Origin: an uncultured Methylococcaceae bacterium
GTDB lineage: Bacteria; Pseudomonadota; Gammaproteobacteria; Methylococcales; Methylococcaceae
NCBI GenBank assembly: GCA_903930145.1
Contig: CAIYXP010000199.1
Span: 1 to 47,024 of the forward strand
DNA length: 47,024 nucleotides
Reading direction: 5' to 3'
The translations under genes were made by a program, and so were the position numbers. Under the pieces are notes generated by a model that was not told where the DNA came from, did not search any database, and worked only from the letters and a program-made list of their open reading frames with translations. This document shows, piece after piece, positions 1 through 8,818 of the stretch; position 1 is the stretch's first letter; every line of letters begins with the position of its first letter.

Positions 1-414
1 CTCTCAAAAACGCTGTCCATTCCAACCAAAATTTGGCGATTCGAATACATTTTTTACCTACCATTTTAGTAGAAAATGTCAAGCAAGCTTATAGAATTTG
101 TCGACGCTATTTTTAAATATTTTTATTTTAAATAAAATATTCCTATTCTTTGAATTATGCAACTAATTTTTTAAAATCAGCTTACACTTCTATTTACATA
201 GTAGCAGTTGCTTCCAAAGAAATTAGGAAGGTTGCTAATTATTCAATAATAAGACTATAAATAGAGAAATTGTTTCTTGGGAGGCGCATCCTTCTTGTGC
301 ATAAGCTTGGGATAGACCTTGAGGGTTTTCGGTAGTGAAACAGTCAACATATAGACCGACCCATAGTTTACTCTTAATTAACCAAACCTAATGCGTATCA
401 TCAAGCATCGAGAG
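1..414. other. AT-rich non-coding flank
   Basis: No convincing gene is seen here. The stretch is strongly AT-rich, especially around 105-180 where A/T runs form imperfect inverted repeats (for example TATTTTA-AA-TAAAATA near 125-145). It lies downstream of the minus-strand caspase-like gene, so it could hold that operon's transcription end, but no GC-rich hairpin followed by a T-tract was found. Confidence 0.5.
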
Positions 415-1404
415 TTACGGCGATATCAAATAAGCATCCATTGGAACGCTGCCTTCAACGAGGAACTCAGGAGTTTGCTTGGTAACCCCGGCTACCCGTG
501 CATTAACCCGTAAAAAAAAGTCCATGATGGTGAGTTTAGTGCCTTGGTCGAACTCGTCCAGAAAAGCTTGAGTGTAAGGGCTATGTTCACCTTTACCGTC
601 AACGGCCAATTCCCCAAATCCCGCAGAAAAGGCTAGGATCCGATGCTTACCTTGTGTTTGTGGGTGTGCAAGACCACGATAATTCACGCCTCCCGCAAAT
701 AACGAACGGGTTGTAAATGCAGGAATTTCCCGGCAGGCATCAAAGACCGCAACAGCAAGTTCGGCCTGTTGGTCTAGTCCTTCAATAAAATCGTCCAGCT
801 TAAACAGCCGACTTTCTATGGCTTTCCTGCCAGTAGGTGTCGCAAGGCTTTGTACATCCACTTGAGTTAAATCAGTAGGAACGAGATAAGGCAAGCCATC
901 TAACTGTAAACCATGTCCTGCGTAAAACAGCATTACGATTTCTGCTCCTGAAGAGGCTTGTTTCAAAGCGACATCAGCCTTATGCATTTCCTCCAAACCC
1001 AAATCCGATTGCACATCCTGGTTGGTGCGAACAGGCCTGAGTAAGGTAAATCCAGCTTGCCGTAGTCTTACTGCTACGGCAGAAGCATCATTTCTGGGAT
1101 TAGGAAGGGTACCGAGAGCAGTATAATCCGAGTTGCCTATCACTAAGGCATAACGGGGTCGACCTGAAGCAGACTTTTCAGGATGGATTTTGGTTGTAGG
1201 GTAAGTTGTGAGGGTGTTATCCACTCCCGTGTAGGCTGAAAGTTGGGATACTTGTGTAGGAATTACTGCTAAAGTCTTTGGTGGAGCGTTGTTACGAAAT
1301 ATAGCGGACTGAGCCATTGGGTGTTCACCCGGCTTGATATTTGGACCACATCCGCCTACCAATGCAATCAGGGTAATGAAGAACGAACACAACCGCTTGC
1401 TCAT
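415..1404 (-). CDS. Caspase-like (peptidase C14) lipoprotein
   Basis: A 329-residue predicted lipoprotein with a caspase/metacaspase-type domain. The N-terminus has basic residues, a hydrophobic stretch and a lipobox ending in Cys19 (LVGGC), so it should be exported and lipidated. The caspase fold runs from about residue 83 to 310. It opens with RYALVIGNSDY, has the catalytic His in FYAGHG (His164) and the catalytic Cys in FDACR (Cys224), so the dyad is intact. It is the last gene of a minus-strand group that also holds a TPR lipoprotein, a Ser/Thr kinase and an OmpA-like protein, all beside T6SS genes. Caspase domains in bacteria are often fused to DUF4384. Here the caspase stands alone and a DUF4384-like domain sits on the kinase of the same cluster. 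Substrate unknown; a protease role in the periplasm or at the inner face of the outer membrane is inferred. Confidence 0.85.
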   Translation of the reverse strand: MSKRLCSFFITLIALVGGCGPNIKPGEHPMAQSAIFRNNAPPKTLAVIPTQVSQLSAYTGVDNTLTTYPTTKIHPEKSASGRPRYALVIGNSDYTALGTLPNPRNDASAVAVRLRQAGFTLLRPVRTNQDVQSDLGLEEMHKADVALKQASSGAEIVMLFYAGHGLQLDGLPYLVPTDLTQVDVQSLATPTGRKAIESRLFKLDDFIEGLDQQAELAVAVFDACREIPAFTTRSLFAGGVNYRGLAHPQTQGKHRILAFSAGFGELAVDGKGEHSPYTQAFLDEFDQGTKLTIMDFFLRVNARVAGVTKQTPEFLVEGSVPMDAYLISP

Positions 1405-1447
1405 GTTTGAGAAATTGTTTCGTTACTGGGTTAACTCCAACTCTGAA

Positions 1448-2416
1448 TTAATTCTTTTTATTTCTGGTGTTCTTATTTCCTTTGCTAACCGATCGGTTTA
1501 TAGATACATCAGGACTGAGAGACCTCATGTTCTGGATTGAGCGTTGACCCGCTCCGGCTTTCTCTACATTAGCAAGTGCATCCATGTATACAGAGTTAGC
1601 AGGAGATCGTTTATCCGCTTCTTTAAACATGTCAAAAGCCTCTTGGTAGTTTCCTTGACGCATTCTCAGAACTCCAATGTCATAATATGCTGCGGCCAAT
1701 TCATCAGACTTCTGTGATTGGCTTATAACTTTCTTGTAATACTCTTCAGCCTGAGAATACAAACCTTTTTCATAATATGATATGCCAGCTTTCAAATAAT
1801 CATTGCCAGCATCTTGAAGCTTGAAAGACCAAAATTCTTTATGTGGTGATATGCCTTCTATAATATTTCTTACCAACACATCTAACGATGTTCCAATAAT
1901 GCTCTCGTCGCTTTGGGCGTTAGCTTGGGCTTCAGCTAGGCTGGATCCATTCCAACTTTGTTCATAAGTAGTTGAATAACTATTTCCACCAATCACCCTT
2001 CCTTGGCTATCCACCGAATAGGTAACTCCCGCTTCGAAACTTTTCTTTATAGTGTAAACATACTGTGTCGTAGTATAGTTCTGGTTATTTTGTTTATACG
2101 TAACTGGATAGCTGTTGCTGTATGATTGGGTATGTATGTTTCCAACACTTAACGTTCCACCTAAGAAGGCTTCTGATCCTGTTTTCATCACTGTAATGAA
2201 TCCTTCATGCACTAGCCTATTGCTGAGATGTTCTGCAAATTGAACACCATAGGGTGACCCAATAAATGGCCTGATCGTGATTGTTTTGATAGCAACCGAC
2301 AGATCATGCGGTGGCATGATGACTTCTTCCTTGATAGTTTTTGTACAGGCCGATGCAGCCAACAATAGAATCAGGACGAACCCCATGTGTACTACGAGAA
2401 TTATTTGTTTTGTCAT
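1448..2416 (-). CDS. TPR-containing lipoprotein
   Basis: A predicted lipoprotein of about 322 residues. The ATG at 2416 is preferred over an upstream TTG at 2428, because it places a short charged N-terminus directly before the hydrophobic signal and a Cys in LAASAC. The middle part is rich in Tyr, Ser, Thr and Asn and predicted beta-rich, and was not recognised. The C-terminal third has two or three TPR-like helical repeats (for example AGISYYEKGLYSQAEEYYKK and YYDIGVLRMRQGNYQEAF), which normally mediate protein contacts. It lies 43 nt upstream of the caspase-like gene, so the two are probably co-transcribed. It may be a scaffold for that protein; this is inference from position only. No strong ribosome-binding site is visible. 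Confidence 0.75.
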   Translation of the reverse strand: MTKQIILVVHMGFVLILLLAASACTKTIKEEVIMPPHDLSVAIKTITIRPFIGSPYGVQFAEHLSNRLVHEGFITVMKTGSEAFLGGTLSVGNIHTQSYSNSYPVTYKQNNQNYTTTQYVYTIKKSFEAGVTYSVDSQGRVIGGNSYSTTYEQSWNGSSLAEAQANAQSDESIIGTSLDVLVRNIIEGISPHKEFWSFKLQDAGNDYLKAGISYYEKGLYSQAEEYYKKVISQSQKSDELAAAYYDIGVLRMRQGNYQEAFDMFKEADKRSPANSVYMDALANVEKAGAGQRSIQNMRSLSPDVSINRSVSKGNKNTRNKKN

Positions 2417-2579
2417 AACATATACCAAAGATTGAATATTAACTTCTCTTAGTAATAGTGACTGGTCAATTTAACTACAGAGATCGCATCGGTCAATAAT
2501 AATTTTTGAATTAAAAGTTGACTACGGATAGAAAACAACCAAGTTTATAAACTATAATAAAAAACTTTAATGCGTATTT

Positions 2580-4181
2580 TTATCGCACCTGATATTTCAA
2601 TAATACAGATGTAAAATAACCATTATATGATTTTGGTTTTATATTCCCATTTTCAATGCTAATAGAAAAATCATCTGGAAATGGATGATCACTCGCTACT
2701 GCGACAATTTGGTCGAAACCGATCGGTTCTCTTATTTTAAGATAGCTATTATCGTCATTATTTGGATATTCATATATAATATTTTTTTTAACTTGTTTTT
2801 GTTGCTTTATTTCCTCCGAGTCTGGATATAATATCGTTCCTTCCCCAGATGAATCAAAATGGTACAATCGTAAATAGAGTGGTTTTGCTACAGTGAAATA
2901 TATTTTTAATTTATCGCCAATGTGATATTCGGTTGATTCAACAGCGACAGATAATAATTCATCTGGACTGGATATGACATTTTTAAAAGGCAATCTATTA
3001 GGTATAGACTTCACCGTCCGTGGCCCTTGAATCGGAGTTGGCGGTTTGCCCGCTGGCAATGGCAACTTGATTTCTTGATCATCGCCCGCCGAAGTCAGTA
3101 CCTTGTCAATTGGGCGGATGGTGATGTTGATAGGCATTATTATCCATAACCATACCATAGACATAATAGAAACAATGGAGATGGGCATCCATAAATTCCG
3201 TTTCCATCCAATGCGTGGCTGCAAACCATCCTGTAACTTGTCTACTGATTCAATCCGATTTTTGCGTTCCAGTGCCAAACCCTGCTTTAGCATATTCCAC
3301 TGCTTTTTACTCAGGGAAATAATTCGTGTGGGCTCAATGTTCTTGGCTTGTGTTTTATCCGGAGGTGGGTAAAATTGGTTTATGATATTCTTAACGAGCA
3401 TCCACAGGCCGCGCATCTCGTGGCTTGGAACGGCATCAGGAGTAATTCGTAAACCATTTAAACCCACCTCCGCTTTATCCATAGATGAGGATTTACCAAA
3501 AGGATGCTTACCCGTGAGTAACTCATAGATGACGCAGGAAAGCGAATAAATGTCATCTCGTTTATCCAAAGTGCCGCCATTTATCCTCTCAATGGTTGAA
3601 TAGGCGGGCGTATGAGCGCGATCAATTTCGTCAATGACAGTTGCATCTGTTGCTTCAATTTGGCGAGCGATACCAAAATCCAATACCTTGATATTACCTT
3701 CATCGGTTCGGAATACATTAGCCGGTTTAAAATCAGCATGAATAATCCCTTTCTTATGCATATATTTTACAGCCTCGCACATACCTTCAATGATAGGCCA
3801 TGCCTTATTAAAATTCATGCCCCTGTGTTGTGATTCTTGGATAATTTGCTTGAGGGATCGTCCCTTCAAATACTCCATCGTAAGAAAGGCATAATGATCA
3901 TCTAGATCAAAATCGCGCACACGAACAATATTTTCATGAGTGAGATCTAGCGCATTGGTTGCCTCTACCTTCATAGCCTCGATAAAGGTTTGCGATTTTG
4001 CCAATTCAGGATTGAGTACTTTGATTGCGATGAAAGGTTTTTCGGCGTTAGCATTCCTGTCTATGGCTTTGTAGACTGTCCCCATCGCTCCCGAGCCGAT
4101 TACGTCCTCCAACACAAAACGATCCTTGATGACCGTTCCGATCGGAGGTGAGAGGGATGATGCCATTTGGGTGAAATTCAT
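2580..4181 (-). CDS. Transmembrane Ser/Thr protein kinase with DUF4384-like C-terminus
   Basis: A 533-residue Hanks-type kinase. The glycine-rich loop is GSGAMGTVY (29-37), the ATP-binding Lys is in AIKVL (Lys54), and the alpha-C Glu is probably Glu73. The catalytic loop reads HADFKPAN (148-155), with Ala replacing the usual Arg of HRD, and the metal-binding DFG is at 168-170. A single membrane segment at about 330-350 (rich in Trp, Ile and Met) separates it from an extracytoplasmic domain (about 405-530) with the pattern of DUF4384, including FTVAKPLYLRLYHFD. PpkA of other T6SSs usually carries a periplasmic VWA domain instead. The gene lies 33 nt downstream of the OmpA-like gene. The segment SKKQWNMLKQGLALERKNR before the membrane helix is shared with the kinase at 42503-44032. 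Likely role: phosphorylating T6SS components such as the FHA protein. Confidence 0.88.
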   Translation of the reverse strand: MNFTQMASSLSPPIGTVIKDRFVLEDVIGSGAMGTVYKAIDRNANAEKPFIAIKVLNPELAKSQTFIEAMKVEATNALDLTHENIVRVRDFDLDDHYAFLTMEYLKGRSLKQIIQESQHRGMNFNKAWPIIEGMCEAVKYMHKKGIIHADFKPANVFRTDEGNIKVLDFGIARQIEATDATVIDEIDRAHTPAYSTIERINGGTLDKRDDIYSLSCVIYELLTGKHPFGKSSSMDKAEVGLNGLRITPDAVPSHEMRGLWMLVKNIINQFYPPPDKTQAKNIEPTRIISLSKKQWNMLKQGLALERKNRIESVDKLQDGLQPRIGWKRNLWMPISIVSIMSMVWLWIIMPINITIRPIDKVLTSAGDDQEIKLPLPAGKPPTPIQGPRTVKSIPNRLPFKNVISSPDELLSVAVESTEYHIGDKLKIYFTVAKPLYLRLYHFDSSGEGTILYPDSEEIKQQKQVKKNIIYEYPNNDDNSYLKIREPIGFDQIVAVASDHPFPDDFSISIENGNIKPKSYNGYFTSVLLKYQVR

Positions 4182-4214
4182 GCCTTTGAGTCGGTTGCCG
4201 CAGGCATCTAAATT

Positions 4215-4709
4215 TTAGCGGTGGGTGACAATCACTACCCGTCGATTGATATCATCCTCTGGGTTAGCACTATCACATGGCTCGTCCTCACCCTTGCCTT
4301 TGGAGGTAATTCTCGACCCTTCAATATCATATTGGCTGACAAGAAAATGTTTCACCGAAGCAGCCCTACGTTCGGATAGACGCTGGTTGTATTTGGCAGA
4401 ACCTTTGCTGTCCGTATGCCCTTCTACGATGAATTGTTGATCTTGTAAATCCTTAATGACTTCCCCAAGCGGTCGTAGTTGCTTCTCGGCTTTCTCTGTC
4501 AAGACATCCGAAGCGGGTTTAAAATATACCTCCATATCAACCTGTTTTGATATTTTTTGAATGCCTCGCGTTTCAAGAATTGTGAGTTCTTCTTTTAACT
4601 GCTCTGCAGTCTTAAACTCCTCTGCCAACACTAAATGACCATGAGAAAGCCAAACAAAAAGCAGGGCATGTCCAAGTGACAGATTGGTGACAAGTCGATG
4701 TAGTAACAC
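4215..4709 (-). CDS. OmpA-like peptidoglycan-binding periplasmic protein
   Basis: A 164-residue secreted protein. The N-terminal hydrophobic stretch ends near VLAEE and looks like a cleavable signal peptide with no lipobox Cys. The rest is an OmpA C-terminal-like domain (about 55-164). It contains YFKPASDVLT, the hallmark VEGHTDSKGSAKYNQRLSERRA, a GKGEDEP segment and a final NRRVVIV, the residues that usually bind meso-diaminopimelate in peptidoglycan. It is the first gene of the minus-strand group with the kinase, TPR lipoprotein and caspase-like gene. It may anchor that module to the cell wall or sense wall state; this is inferred. It differs from the OmpA domain fused to TssL at 33864-35255. 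Confidence 0.88.
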   Translation of the reverse strand: MLLHRLVTNLSLGHALLFVWLSHGHLVLAEEFKTAEQLKEELTILETRGIQKISKQVDMEVYFKPASDVLTEKAEKQLRPLGEVIKDLQDQQFIVEGHTDSKGSAKYNQRLSERRAASVKHFLVSQYDIEGSRITSKGKGEDEPCDSANPEDDINRRVVIVTHR

Positions 4710-5432
4710 TTTAATATCCTCTACTTTATTCAGTATTTATATTTCAACATTATAGCAAGGCATAAAATACTAATGATTCCGGTAACAATGTTCTCATCTG
4801 CAGTTGCAGCGGATATTCATCTCTTTTACGGATTCAACGTCGATGAGTTCATCGAAAAAAATAGCCAATGTGTTGTGATTCCGAGATGCCCAGCGTTTGA
4901 ATGCAATATCTTCTTAATGCCGATGTGTCGGTTGCTTCTGTTGGCTGTTCCTTAGTAAAATACTTGGGTTAATTCACCAAAATTTAAGTTTAATGCAATA
5001 ATGCCATTTTAAAACAAATTTACTTGCAAGACATCTTTTTTTAGGGTAAAAAAGGACAACATAAAGTAGCATAACGTAGGGTTGATAAAACGCAAGAGAG
5101 TCGATATTTTTCTCTATGCAAGAAATGGGCCAACTCAAATTTCAGGAGCGAAAATTAGGCAAATAGTATGCCTAAGGCGGTTCGCGCCACTCTGCGTTCG
5201 TCTGGGGGGCGAATATTTCGCTGACGATCGCATCGCCGCTGACTCCACAAAGACTCGATGCTGTTTCGTTCGCATTATAATGTATCCATGCCTGTGATGG
5301 AGCCGCTGACATAGACAAATCATCCGGTGTCTATGGCTTCGCGGGGGTCGTCGCATATCGTGTGCGACTTCATAGAAATATTAAAAACAATTATTTATTT
5401 GTAGGACAGTCATCAATGCAAATCGAAAGTGA
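4710..5432. promoter_or_regulatory. Divergent control region with three inverted repeats
   Basis: About 720 bases separate the leftward ompA-kinase group from rightward tssA, so promoters for both should lie here. Short open frames in it (for example 4773-4955 and 5082-5297) look like chance frames. Three dyads are seen by eye: TTAGGCA-N7-TGCCTAA at 5155-5175, CATAGACA-N10-TGTCTATG at 5310-5335 and GTCGCA-N7-TGCGAC at 5350-5368. The first contains GG and GC separated by exactly 10 bases (5158-5159 and 5170-5171), the spacing of a sigma-54 -24/-12 promoter, but the fit elsewhere is only moderate and it lies about 250 bp from tssA. Confidence 0.5.
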
Positions 5433-6356
5433 ATGGCTGAGGAGCATTCCAATAAAGTGTGGAACTGCCTCATGGCTATAGATAAGGAACGAAAAGATAA
5501 GTTGCTAAAGCTGGTTGATGTGCCAGTGACAAAGGATGAAGATGTACAATCAGAAAGCCTGAACAAATTTGAGGATGAAATAGCAAAAACCACTCCATAT
5601 GGAAATGGTGTCGTCGAATGGAATCAAGTGGAAGAGTTGGGTGGAGGGTTGCTGGAAAATGGGTGCAAGAATCTGAAGCTTATCGGCTATTTTGGCGAGG
5701 CTTTGTTTAGACGCTACGGCCTTGATGGGTTGGAACTGGGCTGTCTTATCTTTAAAGGGATTATAGAGAATAATTGGGAAAACGTATTGCCCAAACTAGA
5801 AGATGAATATAAGCGTGAGGAGGAGTGCGAAAAAAATATCTTGAAAATAGCTGAACGCTGGGCCAAAGTTCCGTTCCTTTCTCTAGCTCTAGAAAACGGG
5901 GATTTAGAAGGTCATCAGCGTTCCATAGAAGCAATCGAGAGCTTGGATAATGCCTTGAAAAGTAAATTTTCGAAGATAACCCCGCCCAATTTTGTTTCGC
6001 TAGCCAAAGTTCTAAAGGAAAAAATGTCTTCTATAATCTCCGGTGTTGGGGAAACACTCACCGCAGCGGATGAACAATCGAATGTCTGTATCGAAGGCGC
6101 TAAGATTAGCGAGAAAACCGCTGTAACGGTTTTGTCTGTGCGTCCAAAAAACCGTGATGAAGCCTTCGAGATGTTGAAGGCAGTGGCGCAGTATTTTGCC
6201 AATAACGAGCCGCACTCTCCTCTCGCGTGTTGGTTGGAACGCGCCATCAGATGGCGTAAGATGGGGTTTCCTGAACTCATAAGCGAGTTGTTAAAAGACG
6301 ATCCCGCAGCATGTCAAAAGCTGTTTAAAGTGACGGGGGTTCCAGAAGAATCGTAG
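5433..6356 (+). CDS. tssA: T6SS baseplate/cap protein TssA
   Basis: 307 residues with an ImpA-type N-terminal region. This has the W-N-Q-V-E-E-L segment followed by NCKNLKLIGYFGEALFRR-like helices and GLDGLELGCLIFKGIIENNW, typical of TssA proteins that prime sheath polymerisation. The C-terminal part ends in EPHSPLACWLERAIRWRKMG and a helix ending in ELISELL, the conserved TssA end. Overall length fits a short TssA. It is the first gene of the plus-strand T6SS operon, followed by tssB after 54 nt. The start is uncertain: no good ribosome-binding site precedes the ATG at 5433. An ATG at 5416 in another frame has AGGA eight bases upstream but gives only 21 codons. An internal ATG at 5472 is also possible. 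Confidence 0.82.
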   Translation: MAEEHSNKVWNCLMAIDKERKDKLLKLVDVPVTKDEDVQSESLNKFEDEIAKTTPYGNGVVEWNQVEELGGGLLENGCKNLKLIGYFGEALFRRYGLDGLELGCLIFKGIIENNWENVLPKLEDEYKREEECEKNILKIAERWAKVPFLSLALENGDLEGHQRSIEAIESLDNALKSKFSKITPPNFVSLAKVLKEKMSSIISGVGETLTAADEQSNVCIEGAKISEKTAVTVLSVRPKNRDEAFEMLKAVAQYFANNEPHSPLACWLERAIRWRKMGFPELISELLKDDPAACQKLFKVTGVPEES

Positions 6357-6410
6357 TTTGCTTATAAGACAAACTTAATAACATTTTATAGTGATTAAAA
6401 GGGGATTACA

Positions 6411-6959
6411 GTGGCAAACGAAACTGCAAAAGCAGCAAAAGAACGCATCAATATGGGCTTCAAATCACCCTTAGATGATGCAAAACCAGAAACAATAATA
6501 AAGCACTTCTTCCTCGTGGCTGGTGACTTCAATGGCCGAGGAGTTAAGGATAACGGAACTCTTTCAACAAGAGAGCCTATAGATATCCCTAATGCAAGTG
6601 AACTTAAAAACCTTTTTAATAATCAGAAAATATGTTTAAACCTCAAGGTCGATAATAAACTCTCCGATGGTGATTCGCAAAAGGAAGATCAGTTGGAAGT
6701 TAACTTGGAACTCAAAGTTGATGAAAATGAACAAAATTGCTTATTGGCGTTTAGACCCGAGAAGATCGCCGAACAAGTCAATGAAATACGAGAGGCAATG
6801 ATCAAAAGACGGAATATAATGGAATTGCGTACTCTGCTTAGAAAGCCTGACTTTGCTAGAGCAATTAGTGAGATTTTGCCAAATGAAGAATTGACATTAC
6901 ACACATTGAATATTCTTTTAGAACGTTATGAAAGAAATAAAATAAATAGCAGTCAGTAG
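6411..6959 (+). CDS. tssB: T6SS contractile sheath small subunit TssB (VipA)
   Basis: 182 residues, GTG start, with AAGGGG just upstream. It matches the TssB pattern: an N-terminal segment ending in FFLVAGDFNGR (equivalent to the LGDFTGR motif), a central acidic stretch with LEVNLELKVDENE, FRPEKIAEQVNEIREA, and a C-terminal helix FARAISEIL followed by a leucine-rich helix. TssB pairs with TssC to form the cytoplasmic sheath around the Hcp tube; contraction drives secretion. The gene directly precedes tssC, the usual order. The sequence is somewhat divergent from standard TssB in the N-terminal third, but gene order supports the call. Confidence 0.9.
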   Translation: MANETAKAAKERINMGFKSPLDDAKPETIIKHFFLVAGDFNGRGVKDNGTLSTREPIDIPNASELKNLFNNQKICLNLKVDNKLSDGDSQKEDQLEVNLELKVDENEQNCLLAFRPEKIAEQVNEIREAMIKRRNIMELRTLLRKPDFARAISEILPNEELTLHTLNILLERYERNKINSSQ

Positions 6960-7003
6960 CCATATATTTACTCAAGCCGACAACAGTGTTAAAGGAAAAT
7001 ATT

Positions 7004-8425
7004 ATGAATGAACCACTGAACGATATCCAAGAAAAAATAGCCGAAGATCTCACGACACTAGGTGTAATTAAGGGATTAGAAGCTGTTGCAAATCTAGGCT
7101 TCGCCAAACCATCAAAAGATGGTTCCCCGGACAATAAGCGGCTTACGCAGAAGATTGACGAATATCTGGAAAAACTTGATCGAGACATAAACGCCCAGCT
7201 TGATGCGATTTTGCATCATGAGAAGTTTCAAGCATTGGAATCGGCTTGGCGCAGTTTAAAAACACTTGTCGATAGGACCGATTTCCAACAAATTAAGTTG
7301 GAGTTTGTTCAGGTCACCAAAGATGAGTTGCGGGAACACCTTGTGTGGGCAGATAGCATAGATGAAACAATTTGGTATAAATGGATATATAAAAGAGGCC
7401 TAGGGCAGTTTGGCGGTGATATAGTGGGAACTGTCATCGGCAATTTTTTCTTCGATAATACAGAACAGGATATTGCATTATTAAAAAAATTAGCGCATGT
7501 CGGTGCTATAGCTCATGCACCGTTTATAGGGGCTGTCTCGCCTCAGTTTTTCGGTTGGAATAGCTGGTATAAATTGCCCGATTATTGCAAATTACTGCCC
7601 ATCAGATTACAGGATGATCAATATACCAGTTGGAAAAGTTTCCGTAAGGAAGAGAACGCCCGCTATGTCGCGCTGACCTTGCCTAGGGTATTGTTGCGTT
7701 CACCCTATGATCCAAAACAAAACCAAGCTGGTGAAAACTTTGAGCAATACAAAGAAAGCCACAGTTCGCATGATGACTATCTATGGGGAAATGCAGCTTT
7801 CGCCCTAGCTGGGTGTATGGCAACAAGTTTTGCCCGGTATGGCTGGTTAGCTGAAATAATTGGACCGAGAGGTGGTGGTATAGTCAGCGATTTGCCCGTC
7901 CATATATATGAAAGCGCCGCTGGTAAAAAAACTAAAATCCCGACTGAAGTGCTAATTCCATTCCATGAGGAAAACGTGCTATCCGAGGAGGGATTCATCG
8001 CCTTGACCATGCGAGAGCATAGCGACGAAGCTGTTTTTTTCTCCGACAGCACGGTACTTAAGCCAAGAAAATTTGAGGATAAGGCCATCCAAGCCAACTA
8101 TATGCTCAGCACCAAACTCACTTACATGTCATTGATTAACCGGGTTTCCCATTATTTGAAGTGGGAGCAGATTGAAAATTTAGGCAAATCACTGAGTGCG
8201 GGGGATTTGCAAAACTTACTCCTAGAAACCGTAAAACAGTGGGTTTATGATGGAGTACAGGCAGATTACAAAATCAAGAAGCCTTTTAAGAAAATCGATG
8301 TAGAGGTTAAAGACAAAGAGGGCCATCCAGGCTGGTATGAAGTAACTGTGAAAGCCACTCCGCATATAAAATATCTTGGTGCAGATTTCACCCTAACCTT
8401 GACTGCCCCTATTGGGAAAGATTAG
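7004..8425 (+). CDS. tssC: T6SS contractile sheath large subunit TssC (VipB)
   Basis: 473 residues from the ATG at 7004, preferred over an in-frame GTG at 6986 because AAAGGA lies seven bases before it. TssC hallmarks are present: INAQLDAILHHEKFQALESAWRSL-type helix, DPxFGWxSW-like segments (VSPQFFGWNSWYKLPD), EENARYVALTLPRVLLRSPY, a WGNAAFALAGCMATSFARYGW stretch and the ISLINRVSHYLK-like C-terminal part. With TssB it builds the sheath that contracts and is later disassembled by ClpV. It lies between tssB and tssE, 9 nt before the latter. Length is within the usual range for TssC (about 490 residues). Confidence 0.95.
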   Translation: MNEPLNDIQEKIAEDLTTLGVIKGLEAVANLGFAKPSKDGSPDNKRLTQKIDEYLEKLDRDINAQLDAILHHEKFQALESAWRSLKTLVDRTDFQQIKLEFVQVTKDELREHLVWADSIDETIWYKWIYKRGLGQFGGDIVGTVIGNFFFDNTEQDIALLKKLAHVGAIAHAPFIGAVSPQFFGWNSWYKLPDYCKLLPIRLQDDQYTSWKSFRKEENARYVALTLPRVLLRSPYDPKQNQAGENFEQYKESHSSHDDYLWGNAAFALAGCMATSFARYGWLAEIIGPRGGGIVSDLPVHIYESAAGKKTKIPTEVLIPFHEENVLSEEGFIALTMREHSDEAVFFSDSTVLKPRKFEDKAIQANYMLSTKLTYMSLINRVSHYLKWEQIENLGKSLSAGDLQNLLLETVKQWVYDGVQADYKIKKPFKKIDVEVKDKEGHPGWYEVTVKATPHIKYLGADFTLTLTAPIGKD

Positions 8426-8434
8426 GTATAGACG

Positions 8435-8818
8435 ATGACTGGCCGCCTCTTGCAGAAGATAGGCATTGAAGCTGTTCCAGTAAACATTCAGGAGGAGGAG
8501 TCTGTTTGTGCCTACTTACAGGAACTCTTTAACACCCCCCAAGGGGGACATGGGGCATGCCCAGATTTCGGTGTACCGCCAATTACACGTATCGAGGATA
8601 TCAAGCAAGCCATTTCGACATTCAAGGACTGCATTAAGAACTATGAACCCAGATTACGTGAGCTTACAAGCGGTAGCTATGACCCTAATGAAAAAGCTGT
8701 CTGGATAAAAGCAAAGCTTGTCACCCGCGACACACAATCTAAGGAAGGTGTTCCCGTCAACGTTCGCATAGCGGTCGGTGATACGAGTAAAGTCAAAGTA
8801 TTGATTGAGCGTCTCTAA
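8435..8818 (+). CDS. tssE: T6SS baseplate protein TssE (gp25-like)
   Basis: 127 residues, related to phage T4 gp25. Seen in the sequence: an N-terminal RLLQKIG, then SVCAYLQELFNTPQGG followed by PDFGVPPI, the conserved TssE/gp25 core, then ISTFKDCIKNYEPRLREL and two short beta strands at the end (the VTRD and VNVRIAV segments). TssE joins TssF, TssG and TssK in the baseplate wedge and nucleates the sheath. The stop overlaps the start of tssF by one base (TAATG at 8816-8820), so the two are probably translationally coupled. Confidence 0.92.
   Translation: MTGRLLQKIGIEAVPVNIQEEESVCAYLQELFNTPQGGHGACPDFGVPPITRIEDIKQAISTFKDCIKNYEPRLRELTSGSYDPNEKAVWIKAKLVTRDTQSKEGVPVNVRIAVGDTSKVKVLIERL

Noticed and set aside
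4773-4955. 60-codon plus-strand frame in the tssA-ompA gap
   Set aside because: No ribosome-binding site, no recognisable domain and it lies in a control region; treated as a chance frame.
5082-5356. Overlapping frames of about 70 codons on both strands
   Set aside because: Mirror frames over inverted repeats; composition unlike protein and no start signals.
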